Positions 15,453 to 23,793 of a stretch of DNA of 25,495 nucleotides are shown here, piece after piece. Made by a program: the position numbers and the translations under genes. The first letter of the stretch is position 1; every line of letters starts with the position of its first letter. The stretch is from JAJZJT01 sp964610905. GTDB taxonomy: Bacteria > Actinomycetota > Acidimicrobiia > Acidimicrobiales > RAAP-2. The stretch spans positions 1 through 25,495 of the forward strand of contig CAZSYT010000040.1 in NCBI GenBank assembly GCA_964610905.1. The letters run 5' to 3'. Under the pieces are notes generated by a model, which made no database searches, was not told where the DNA came from, and saw nothing but the letters and a program-made list of their open reading frames with translations.

Positions 15453-16802
15453 ATGCACGCGCGCTCGCTGCCTGCGTCGTCAGGGCAGCTCGAGCCGTCG
15501 GAGCCGCCCGCTGGAGCGCTCGGCCCCACGTGCATCGTGGTCTGCTCGCTCGAGGCCACCGGCCCGACCCGTCGCCGGCTCCAGATCCTCGTGGACGAGC
15601 TCATCGCGCTCGACCCCGAACTGCGAGTGCTCTTCGTGGAGCCGGCGGTCGACGTCCCCCAGCGCCTGGTCCGACGCGAGGCCGTCGAGCTCGGGCACCA
15701 GCGCCTCAGGACCGTCTCGCCTCAGCTGGCCGTCCTGCGACCCCGGAAGTGGCTTCCCCGCCTGGTTGGCCCGTTCGCCGACCGGTCGCTGCATCGTCAG
15801 GTCGACCGGGCGATCCGCCGGCTCGGGCTCGACGAACCGGTGCTGTGGCTGAACGACGCCGGCTACGCGCGCTGGGCGGTCGCCACCGGGTGGGCGGTCC
15901 TCTACGACGTCACCGACGACTGGCTGCTCACGTCCATGCCCCGGCGCGTGCTCGCCCGCCTCGAGCGTGACGAGCAGCTGCTGCTCGACCGGGCCGACAC
16001 CGTCGTCGTCTGCTCGCCCGAGCTGGCCCGGACGAAGGGGAGCCGGCGTGCCGTCGAGCTGGTGCCCAACGCCGTCGACGTCACCCGGTTCCGGCGCCCT
16101 CGTCCTCGGCCGGCCGACCTCCCTCGAGCGCCGACCGCCGTCTACGTGGGGACGCTCCACGACGACCGCTTCGACGTCCCCCTCCTCTGCGAGCTGGCCT
16201 CGGCCCTCCCGAGCCTCTCCGTCGTCCTGGTGGGCCCGAGCAACCTCCGTCGGACCTCCACCGAGCAGCTGGGACGCCACCCGAACATCTCCCTGCTCGG
16301 CCCGCGCCCGTACGACGAGGTGCCGGCCTTCCTCCACCACGCCGACGTCGTCGTCGTGCCCCACCTGGTGAACCCGTTCACCGAGACCCTCGACCCCATC
16401 AAGGCCTACGAGTGCCTCGCCGCCGGCCGCCCCACGGTGGCCACCCCGGTCGCCGGCTTCCGCGACCTCGGCCCCCCGGTCGCGGTGGCCGACCGGGAGG
16501 GCTTCGTCGACGCGGTCCGCCGGGCGATCGGGTCACTGCCGGGTCCCGGCGGGGACGACGTCCCCACGTGCCCTCCGGGGGGCTCGCCACCGGACCCCCC
16601 GACCGGCGCCGTCATCCCGACGTGGACGGACCGCGCTCGCGAGATGGCCCGCCTGGTCGAGCGGACTAAAGTCTCCCGAGGTGGAGCAGGTCGGAGCGGC
16701 GAGGCGGCGGTGTGCTCCCCTGACCGCACTACAGGACCGCCGGTCGCTGCCGATGATCAGAGCACTCGGCGGGCGTGCGCACGGCCTCCCGGGCAACAGT
16801 GA
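15453..16802 (+). CDS. glycosyltransferase (GT-B, family 1/4 type)
   Basis: A 449-residue protein. The N-terminal domain contains TCIVVCSLEATGPTRRRLQI and LYDVTDDWLL; the C-terminal domain contains AVYVGTLHDDRFDVPLL, then DVVVVPHLVNPFTETLDPIK and AYECLAAGRPTVATPVAGF, the donor-site pattern of TuaH-like and exopolysaccharide glycosyltransferases (DPIKxYExLA). The product would be a sugar added to the lipid-linked unit; specificity unknown. After residue ~405 (MARLVERTK) the last ~45 residues are low-complexity and could be a late addition to the family length. A possible promoter for the next gene lies in this tail. The start follows the TACACT box by six bases. It is divergent from the Wzy-like operon and co-directional with the Wzz/BY-kinase gene, 65 bp downstream. 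Confidence 0.9.
   Translation: MHARSLPASSGQLEPSEPPAGALGPTCIVVCSLEATGPTRRRLQILVDELIALDPELRVLFVEPAVDVPQRLVRREAVELGHQRLRTVSPQLAVLRPRKWLPRLVGPFADRSLHRQVDRAIRRLGLDEPVLWLNDAGYARWAVATGWAVLYDVTDDWLLTSMPRRVLARLERDEQLLLDRADTVVVCSPELARTKGSRRAVELVPNAVDVTRFRRPRPRPADLPRAPTAVYVGTLHDDRFDVPLLCELASALPSLSVVLVGPSNLRRTSTEQLGRHPNISLLGPRPYDEVPAFLHHADVVVVPHLVNPFTETLDPIKAYECLAAGRPTVATPVAGFRDLGPPVAVADREGFVDAVRRAIGSLPGPGGDDVPTCPPGGSPPDPPTGAVIPTWTDRAREMARLVERTKVSRGGAGRSGEAAVCSPDRTTGPPVAADDQSTRRACARPPGQQ
16667..16672 (+). promoter_or_regulatory. possible -10 box for the copolymerase gene inside the preceding gene
   Basis: TAAAGT is one of the few AT-rich TAnnnT hexamers in this stretch and lies within the low-complexity tail of the preceding gene. 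It would give a leader of about 190 bases before GTG 16868. The gene could equally be cotranscribed with the glycosyltransferase. Confidence 0.25.
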
Positions 16803-16867
16803 CCTCCCCATCGACAGTGACGACCTCGGCGCCGAGCGCCGGGGGCTGACGTGAAAGCAGGCAGACG

Positions 16868-18448
16868 GTGACGTTCTCGCAGCTCCTGGCCAGCCTGTGG
16901 CGGCGCCGGCTGACGATCCTCGTCTGCATCGTGGTGGGCGCCATCGCCGCGGTCGGCTACGACCGCCTGCAGACCAAGTCCTACGAGGCCACGGCCCAGG
17001 TGGCGATCGCCGGCTCGGGCCAGCAAGGAGGCTCGTCGAGCTCCTCGGCTCCTCCGGTGAACCTCCCCGACCCGAGCCAGGAGCTCCAGAGCACGACCGT
17101 GCAGAAGCAGGCCGCCACCATCCTCGGCGCGAAGGACGCGGCCGGCGCGGCGGGCGACGTGTCCGGGTCGGTCAGCTCGACGACCGGGAACCTCTCCATC
17201 ACGGCGTCGGACACCGACCCGGCGCGGGCCGAGGCGGTGGCCAACGCCTATGCGCAGGCGTTCCTCGACGGCATCCAGGGCGTCGTGCAGTCACAGGAGG
17301 CGAAGATCAGCGCCAGCATGCAGACGCTGAGCAAGCAGATCACCGCCCTGCAGGCAGCCGGTGCCATTCCGCCGGGGGGGAACGGCGGAACCGGCGCGAG
17401 CACCTTGGCGTCTGCCCAGCTCGGAGCGCTGCTCAACGCCTACGACGGCCTCCAGACAGAGCTGACCAACATCCAGATCGGCGGGCCCTATGCGTCCATC
17501 GTCAGCGCGGCGCGCTTCCCGACCGCACCGACCGGCCTCAGCACGAAGAAGCTGGCGGGCATCGGGCTACTGGCGGGAATCCTGGTCGGGATCGGCATCG
17601 CGCTCGTCCGCGACCAGCTGGACACCCGCCTGCGGGCCAGCTCGGACGTCGCCTCGGTCACCGATGCCCCGGTCCTCGCCGAGCTCCCGCTCGACACCGA
17701 GATCATCCCCAACTCGGGCTTCCTCGCCCTCGCCGACGCACCCCGGTCCCTGCTCGCCGAGTCCGTACGGGAGCTCCGGACCAGCCTGCGCGTCGCCCTC
17801 GAGGACATCGCGTGCCCGATGGTCGTCGTCACCAGCCCTGCTCCCAACGACGGCAAGACGTTCGTGACCGCCAACCTGGGAGCCGCCCTCGCCCTCACGG
17901 GCAGCCAGGTGGTGGTCGTGTCGGCGGACTTCCGCCGGACGGCGATCGAACAGGCCTTCGAGTTCAACACCACGCCTCCCCCGCTCGGCCTCGCCGACGT
18001 CGTCAACGCCGCGTGGGAGGGGGACGACGAGACGGCACCCGAGGAGAACGTCCGGCGACGCCTCCCGTCCCTCCTGCTCCCCACGCGGGTCAACGGCCTG
18101 TGGGTGCTCCCGGCGGGTCGCCAGCGAGGCAACGCCAGCGAGCTCTTCGCCAGCCCGGGCCTCCAGACGGTCATGAAGCACCTGCCGGAGTTCGCCGACA
18201 TCGTGCTGTGGGACATGCCGCCCGTGCTCGTCCTCCCCGACGCGACGACGTTGGCGCGCTTCGTCCACGGCGTGGTCGTCGTGGCCGCAGAGGGCCGGAC
18301 CGACCAACAGTCCCTCGGGAGCACCTTGCACCGCCTGGAGGAGACGCGGGCTCGCGTGCTCGGCGTCGTCCTGAACCGGGTCCGCCACCCGTCCACGGCG
18401 ACGTACCACCCGTACTACTACTCGAACGAGCCCGACCCCGCTGTCTGA
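16868..18448 (+). CDS. Wzz-type polysaccharide copolymerase fused to BY-kinase
   Basis: A 526-residue membrane tyrosine kinase that controls polymer length and export. Residues ~16-34 (ILVCIVVGAIAAVGY) and ~225-245 (LAGIGLLAGILVGIGIALV) are the two membrane segments around an extracytoplasmic Wzz loop. The cytoplasmic kinase has Walker A as SPAPNDGKTF (K330), Walker A' as VVVSADFRR (D354) and Walker B as IVLWDMPPV (D449). The C-terminus carries the tyrosine cluster YHPYYYSNEP (Y513, Y516-518), the usual autophosphorylation site. Walker A reads NDGKT in place of GEGKS/T and A' has SAD in place of DAD, both conservative. Fusion in one chain is usual in actinobacteria. Start GTG 16868 overlaps the stop of a six-codon frame at 16851-16871. 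Its 3' end overlaps the convergent GT4 gene by 31 bp. Confidence 0.92.
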   Translation: MTFSQLLASLWRRRLTILVCIVVGAIAAVGYDRLQTKSYEATAQVAIAGSGQQGGSSSSSAPPVNLPDPSQELQSTTVQKQAATILGAKDAAGAAGDVSGSVSSTTGNLSITASDTDPARAEAVANAYAQAFLDGIQGVVQSQEAKISASMQTLSKQITALQAAGAIPPGGNGGTGASTLASAQLGALLNAYDGLQTELTNIQIGGPYASIVSAARFPTAPTGLSTKKLAGIGLLAGILVGIGIALVRDQLDTRLRASSDVASVTDAPVLAELPLDTEIIPNSGFLALADAPRSLLAESVRELRTSLRVALEDIACPMVVVTSPAPNDGKTFVTANLGAALALTGSQVVVVSADFRRTAIEQAFEFNTTPPPLGLADVVNAAWEGDDETAPEENVRRRLPSLLLPTRVNGLWVLPAGRQRGNASELFASPGLQTVMKHLPEFADIVLWDMPPVLVLPDATTLARFVHGVVVVAAEGRTDQQSLGSTLHRLEETRARVLGVVLNRVRHPSTATYHPYYYSNEPDPAV

Positions 18449-19554
18449 GCGACCGCCTCCCACACTCGTCGGTAGAGGTCGAGGTGGCGGTCGGCCACCT
18501 GCTCCCACGAGTACCGCCCGGCGTTGACCAACCCGCGTGCCCGGTGGTCGGTCCACACGCCGTCCTCGTCGAGCATGCTGGACAGTGCCCGCCGGAGGGC
18601 CTCGGGATCACCCGGAGGGACGAGCAGCCCACCGTCGCCCACGACGTCGGGGAGCGCCCCGACGGCGCTCGCCACCACGGGCACGCCGGACGCCTGTGCC
18701 TCGACGACCACCCGTCCGAACTGCTCGACCAGTCCGGCGAGGGCGAGCGACGGGACGGCCAGCACGTCGAAACGGCGGTAGACGTCCGGAAGCTGCCCGG
18801 CGTCGACGTGGCCGGCGAAGACGACCCGGTCCTCGATGGCCAACGCTCGGCACCGGGTGCGGAGGTGGTCCTCCTCGGGACCCGAGCCGTAGACGTCCAG
18901 CTCGAGCCTCGGGTCGCCGGCGACGGCGTCGAGCAGGTGCTCGACGCCCTTCTGGAGCGTGAGCCGCCCCACGTAGCCGACACGGAGGTGCCCGACGGGC
19001 GGGACCCGGTGCGCCGGCCGGAACCGCTCGACGTCCACCCCGAGGGGCACCTCGGCCAGCACCCCTCGGAATCCCTTCCGTCGCAGGATCGCCGCGGCGT
19101 CGCGGTTGCAGGCGTAGGCCCCGGCGGCACGCTCGAGCACCCGTCGCTCGGTCCACCGGAACGGTAGGGGGAAGCGCTTCATGACGTTCTGGGCCGACGA
19201 CACCACGAGCGGCACCTGCGCTCCCCGCCCGAGCCGCACGCGGAGCCAGCACAAGACGGCCACCTCCGCGGTGGCGAGGCTGTAGGGCTCCTCGTGGAGG
19301 TCGACGAGGTCGAGCTCCCCCGCCGCCAGCAGGCGCCACAGCGGCCTCGGGTCGAAGAGGAAGAGGTTGGGATGGCGGCCCACCGTGCGTGCCACCGTCA
19401 CGAAGTCGTCCCCACCCGGCTCGCACGCCACGAGCGCCCCGCCTTCGTCCCACCGGGCGGCGGTGACGAGACGTACGTCGATCCCGCGCCGACGGAGGAC
19501 GCGGTCACGCTCGCGCCACGGTCCCACCACGCTGCTGTGCGACACGCGGAGCAC
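18418..19554 (-). CDS. GT4 family glycosyltransferase
   Basis: A 378-residue (from GTG 19554) retaining glycosyltransferase. It begins VLRVSHSSVVGPWRERDRVL, has NRDAAAILRRKG, the hinge LRVGYVGRLTLQKGVEHLLD and the donor-binding EX7E motif EQFGRVVVE in GLVEQFGRVVVEAQASGVPV. Sugar specificity is unknown. The start is uncertain: the frame stays open upstream through a 27-bp tandem repeat to ATG 19743, preceded by AGAGGA eight bases away, which would add 63 low-complexity residues (ERRGLPTAG repeats). The family normally starts at VLRVSH, so I give the shorter form. The last 31 bp overlap, in antisense, the codons for the tyrosine-rich tail of the copolymerase. It has no close neighbour on its strand. 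Confidence 0.9.
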   Translation of the reverse strand: MLRVSHSSVVGPWRERDRVLRRRGIDVRLVTAARWDEGGALVACEPGGDDFVTVARTVGRHPNLFLFDPRPLWRLLAAGELDLVDLHEEPYSLATAEVAVLCWLRVRLGRGAQVPLVVSSAQNVMKRFPLPFRWTERRVLERAAGAYACNRDAAAILRRKGFRGVLAEVPLGVDVERFRPAHRVPPVGHLRVGYVGRLTLQKGVEHLLDAVAGDPRLELDVYGSGPEEDHLRTRCRALAIEDRVVFAGHVDAGQLPDVYRRFDVLAVPSLALAGLVEQFGRVVVEAQASGVPVVASAVGALPDVVGDGGLLVPPGDPEALRRALSSMLDEDGVWTDHRARGLVNAGRYSWEQVADRHLDLYRRVWEAVAQTAGSGSFE

Positions 19555-19630
19555 CCGCGGCCGGCGCCCGCCGCGACGGTCCTCGGTCGGACCGCGTCCG
19601 GCCCGGTCGGCTTCGGGGCGCTGGCCGTCT

Positions 19631-19732
19631 CCAGCCGTCGGCAGGCCCCGTCGCTCGCCAGCCGTCGGCAGGCCCCGTCGCCCGCCAGCCGTCGGCAGGC
19701 CCCGTCGCTCGCCAGCCGCCGGCAACCCTCGA
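19631..19732. repeat. 27-bp tandem repeat upstream of GT4 gene
   Basis: Units beginning CCAGCCGTCGGCAGGCCCCG start at 19631, 19658 and 19685, with a diverged partial copy from 19712. Read on the minus strand they encode ERRGLPTAG in the frame of the GT4 gene. The period is a multiple of three and no stop interrupts, so translation is possible. Confidence 0.92.
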
Positions 19733-19854
19733 CGTCTCGCCATCCTCGACGTCCTCTCCGTGCTCACCATGGCGCTCGACCTCGCCCCCGCCGACGCGTG
19801 ATGGGCGCCCTCGTCGACAGCGGGCACGTCGACACGGTCACCTTCGCACGTTCC

Positions 19855-19905
19855 ACCGGGCCGACGACCACCGGGCCGACGACCACCGGGCCGACGACCA
19901 CCGGG
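19855..19905. repeat. 15-bp tandem repeat upstream of secreted hydrolase gene
   Basis: ACCGGGCCGACGACC starts at 19855, 19870 and 19885 with a partial fourth copy at 19900. It lies 50-100 bp before the hydrolase start, in what should be its promoter or leader. Confidence 0.92.
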
Positions 19906-19957
19906 CCCGACCGCGTCTCCCCCTTCAGTCTGCCCCGATTTGGCCGATGTACCCACA

Positions 19958-22900
19958 GTGAGGTTACCCACCGGTACGGCGCGCACGCGGTGGTCGGTCG
20001 CGCGGCTGGGGCGAGCCATCGCCACCGCAACCCTGGTCGCCGGCGTGGTCGGCGTGCTGGCCTCGCCGACGGGCACCGCCGCCGCCGCCTCACCGACGCC
20101 CCAGATCAGCGGCAGCGTCGCGGCCCCGACGGCTTCCCAGGTGAGCCCGATCTGCCAGGCCCCGGACCCCAGCGCCAACCTCGGCCCCACACCGTCCCTC
20201 CCCGACCACCCCGTCTCCACCGTGTCGAGCCCACCAGGTGGGGTCGACACCTTCACCACCACCTCGAGCGGGATCTACGTCGACACGGGGAGCACGCTCG
20301 TGATCGACTCGCTGAGCGGGGTGCAGGAGCACGTCGTCTCCCTGCCGGGCTCGTTCGTCTCGCAGGGCGACGGCTACAGCGAGCCCGTCGTGGGGCCCAA
20401 CGGCAACGTCTACCTGGCCAGCTACTTCGGCCAGTCGGTGGACAAATTCTCGCCGAACGGGGCGTTGTTGTGGTCGATCGACCCCCAGGGAGGGAACCCC
20501 ACGGGGATCTTCGGGGTCACGGGGCCTTCCGGCTTCTCGCTCGCCGTCAGCCTCGTCCAGGACCCCTCGGCGAGCACGCTCGTCGACCAGCAGGGTCGGG
20601 CCATCGGGACGTTCCCGCTCGTCGACTCCGGCTACGTCACCCAAGAGGCGAACGGCGACTTCCTCCGCTCGGGCAACGGCTACGTCCAGACCTTCGACCC
20701 CACCGGGACGACCATGCTCTCGGAGTTCGGCTCGCCCGACACGGAGGGAAGCAACGCCCGGACCGGGTCCGGCACCGCCTTCTACTACCCGGGCCAGGCG
20801 GTGCAGGGGCCCGACGGGACGATCTACGCGGCCGACCCGCTCACGACCCTCACCGCCACCAGCCCGCAGGGCTACCTCGAGGGGACGACCAGCTTGGGCG
20901 GGGCGCTCCGCTTCGGGACGTGGGGGCTCTCCCTCGTGGGCAGCACCCTCTACTTCGCCAGCGGGCCGCCGTTCGACACCTCGGCCGACGCCATCTCGTC
21001 CGTCTCGCTGGGATCGGTCGACACCTTCCTCGCCGAGACGCACTCGCCCCGGAACAGCCTCGGGTGGGGCGCCGGCCTGTCGACCCCGGAAACGGGCAAC
21101 TACTTCCCCCCGGGGACGACGCCTCGGGTGAACGCAGACTTCGCGCCGTCGTGGGTCGGCGACGCGACGCACGTGCGGCTGTCGTACTCCGTCGAGACCG
21201 CGTCGTCGCTCGACGCCGAGACGATGCCGGCACCACTCACGGTCACGCTCCCGACCACCGCCTCGGCCCTCGCCTCGGTAGAGCTCCCCCTGCCGTCGGT
21301 CGACCAGGCTCCAGGCCCGTACCAGGTCCAGGCCACCCTCTACGACACCTCGACGTCCCCTCCGACGGCACTCGGGACCACGTGCATGCCCTACACCGTG
21401 GGCGCACCTGGGGACACGCTCGACCTCTCCTCGCTCCCCGGTGGCATCGGGGCAGGAGGACCGGCCGACCCGCGCGGCGTCGCCCTCAACGCCCAGCTCG
21501 GCCTGAACGGCTTGCGGGGGGCCTCGATCGACTGGCAGACCTTCCTGCCCGACTGCTCGGCGTCCAACCCGACGGCGGCCGCCTGCGGCCCGTCCGCCAT
21601 GACGTTCGCCGGGGCCCCCCAGTCCTACTTCCGAGCAGCCGCGCTCGCCGTGAAGGACCACGTCACCTACTGGGTCCAGACGAGCGGTGGCGGTGCCATC
21701 TCCAGCGCCCTCGTCGCCAACGGCTGGTGGGAGGGCGACATCGCCTCCCTCGTCGACTACTACGCACACCCACCCTCCGGCTGCACGTCGTGCGCGCCCG
21801 TGACCGTCTGGGAACCGTGGAACGAGTCCAACAACACCGGGTGGGGCGACGCGGGCGCCTACGTCGCCCAGGTGCTCGAGCCCTTCTACACCGCCGTGAA
21901 GTCGGTGGAGCCGTCGGCCACCGTCGTCGGCGGCACCACGCTCAACATCCCGATCTGGTGGTGGCAGGGCCTGATCGACGCCGGCGGCCTGCGCTACATG
22001 GACGTGGCTGCCGTCCATCCCTACACGGGGAACAACGACTCGTTCGAGGAGGCCGGCATCCCCGCCCAGGTCGCCCAGCTCGAGCACATGCTCCACGGCA
22101 TGCCGCTGTGGTTCACCGAGGTGGGCTGGTGGAGCAACGGCAGCTTCGACTTCCTCCACCAGGCCGACGTCGTGGCCCGGGCGATGGTCTGGCAGAAGGT
22201 GCTCGGCATCCCCGTGTGGAACTACTTCTTCGACGAAGGCAACTGGGGCAACGACGGCGTCACGTTCTCGCTGATCCAGACGGACAACGGTGACGACTGG
22301 GTGAAGCCGGCCGCCCTCGCCACCATGACCACCTCCCACCAGCTGGCCGGTCGCCCGTACCTGTCGATGCCGTCGACGGGGATCCCCCACACCTACGAGG
22401 CGCTCTTCGGGCCCACGTCCGGTGGCACCACCGACCTGGCGGCGATCTGGTCGGACGGGCTCGCCACCACGGGGACGGTCACCCTTCGGGGGACGACGTC
22501 CGCGACGGTGCCCGTGACGGTGACCGGCCAGTACGGCAACGTCACCTCCGCCGGCATGGTCGCCGGCACCACCTACGCGCTCCCCATCTCGAACCAGGTC
22601 ACCTACGTCACGTACCCGGCAGGGTCGACCCTCTCCGTCGGGCCCACCGAGCCCTTCGGCACCGACGTCGCCCTGGCCAGCGCTGGCGCGAGCGCCGCCG
22701 CGTCGTCGGGCGACGCGTGGGGCGCCATCGCCGGGACCACCACCGGGGCCGGTTGGACGTCGGGGTTCGGGGACAGCACGCCCAGCCTCACGGTCACGCT
22801 CGACGAGCCCACGACCGTGAACCGGGTGATGGTGGACACCCAGTCCCTCGGGAGCACGGCGCCAGGCGTACGCGACTACACGATCGCCGTCGAGAGGCCG

Positions 22901-23708
22901 TCGGGAGGATGGACGCAGGTCGCCTCGGTGACGGGGCAGTTCCGCTACCACGTCGACCAGGTCGCCTTCGCCCCCGTCGTGGCGTCGGCCGTGCGCATCA
23001 CCGTCACCGAGGTCAACTTCGGCGGCTACTACGGAGGCGGGATCCCGCCCTTCGAGTCGTCGAGCGACGCGGCGCCGGCGTTCCTCCACTCGTTCGAGGT
23101 CTACGCCGGCACGTCCTCCCCGGCTGCCGTCGCCGGCAGCGACCTCCCCTTCCTCTCCGCGCCGCCGCCCACGCCGACCAGCTCGCGTGCGCCGGTCTCC
23201 ACGCCACTGCCCACGCCCTCGCCCACGCCGACCGGCACGCCGACCGGCACGCCGACCGGCACGCCGACGTCGACCGGCACGTCGACCGGCACGACCGACC
23301 CAGGACGCAGCTCCGGGGACGCCCCGGCGCCCCGTCCCGCCAGCGTCCCCGACGGCGGCTATCGGGAGGTCGCCTCCGACGGCGGGATCTTCGCCTTCGG
23401 GGACGCCGGCTTCTACGGCTCGATGGGCGGGCACCCGTTGAACGCGCCCATCGTGGGGATCGCCACCACGCCCGACGGGAAGGGCTACTGGGAGGTCGCC
23501 TCCGACGGCGGCATCTTCGCCTTCGGGGACGCCGGCTTCTACGGCTCGATGGGCGGGCACCCGTTGANNNNNNNNNNNNNNNNNNNNNNNNNNNNNNNNN
23601 NNNNNNNNNNNNNNNNNNNNNNNNNNNNNNNNNNNNNNNNNNNNNNNNNNNNNNNNNNNNNNNNNNNACGCGCCCATCGTCAGCATGGTCGCAGCGCCAC
23701 GGGCGTGA
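19958..23708 (+). CDS. secreted multidomain glycoside hydrolase (clan GH-A type), interrupted by assembly gap
   Basis: At least 1216 residues. The N-terminus has an Arg-rich stretch, a hydrophobic core (IATATLVAGVVGVLA) and an Ala-rich likely signal-peptidase site near TAAAASP. Order: a beta-propeller-like region (~50-320; repeats such as VVGPNGNVYLASY and AVQGPDGTIYAAD), a beta-sandwich region, a TIM-barrel hydrolase with acid/base Glu623 in WEPWNESNN and nucleophile Glu721 in WFTEVGWWS, a discoidin-like carbohydrate-binding domain (DNA ~22670-23110), a PTGT-rich linker, then 42-residue repeats (GGIFAFGDAGFYGSMGG). The 100-N gap is in these repeats; reading the frame past it gives NAPIVSMVAAPRA-stop at 23708, and visible sequence without the N is a multiple of three. 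Start GTG 19958 or TTG 19940 is uncertain. The hydrolase resembles GH39/GH5-like enzymes and may process the locus's own polymer, as PslG does in Pseudomonas (inference). Confidence 0.88.
23357..23705 (+). repeat. 126-bp (42-residue) coding repeats at the hydrolase C-terminus
   Basis: Unit 1 runs 23357-23482, unit 2 starts at 23483 and enters the gap, and a final partial unit (NAPIVSMVAAPRA) follows it. Each protein unit contains EVASDGGIFAFGDAGFYGS and NAPIVGIATTPDGKGY. The first two units are nearly identical at DNA level, which explains the assembly break. I recall this repeat from secreted acidimicrobial proteins, where a propeller-like surface domain is plausible. If regular, the true missing length is a multiple of 126. 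Confidence 0.93.
23568..23667. other. assembly gap (100 N) inside 126-bp repeat
   Basis: Exactly 100 N, a placeholder. Because 100 is not a multiple of three, naive translation across it goes out of frame and produces a false C-terminus. The number of repeats is unknown. Confidence 0.98.
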
Positions 23709-23793
23709 GCCACGCCCCCTGGTCGACCACACGGTGGTCCGCCGGCAGGCACGCGCCCTGAGCGCACACGAGCCCGCTCCGGCACCAGCCGGC

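Larger units (their letters stand above)
19555..19957. other. 403-bp divergent region with two tandem repeats
   Basis: The space between the GT4 gene (-) and the secreted hydrolase gene (+) contains the 27-bp array (19631-19732), the 15-bp array (19855-19905), and two direct copies of TACCCAC 15 bp apart (19950-19956 and 19965-19971) around the hydrolase start. A minus-strand TAACCT (19961-19966) might serve the GT4 gene. No well-placed leaderless box precedes the hydrolase start. Part may be translated as an N-terminal extension of the GT4 protein. Confidence 0.6.

Noticed and set aside
16673..16867. c-di-GMP or c-di-AMP riboswitch in the leader of the copolymerase
   Set aside because: Short matches such as GGGCAA and AAAGC occur, but the paired stems and conserved core of the known riboswitch classes are missing.
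19951..19970. BldD-like c-di-GMP-responsive operator (minus strand TCACTGTGGGTAC)
   Set aside because: It misses two of the nine fixed positions of the BldD box, and I see no sign that this organism has BldD. The link to the diguanylate cyclase is tempting but unsupported.
23725..23739. Hairpin GACCAC-ACG-GTGGTC between the hydrolase and acyltransferase stops as a terminator
   Set aside because: The stem is only six pairs and no T-run follows on either strand, so it cannot be called an intrinsic terminator.
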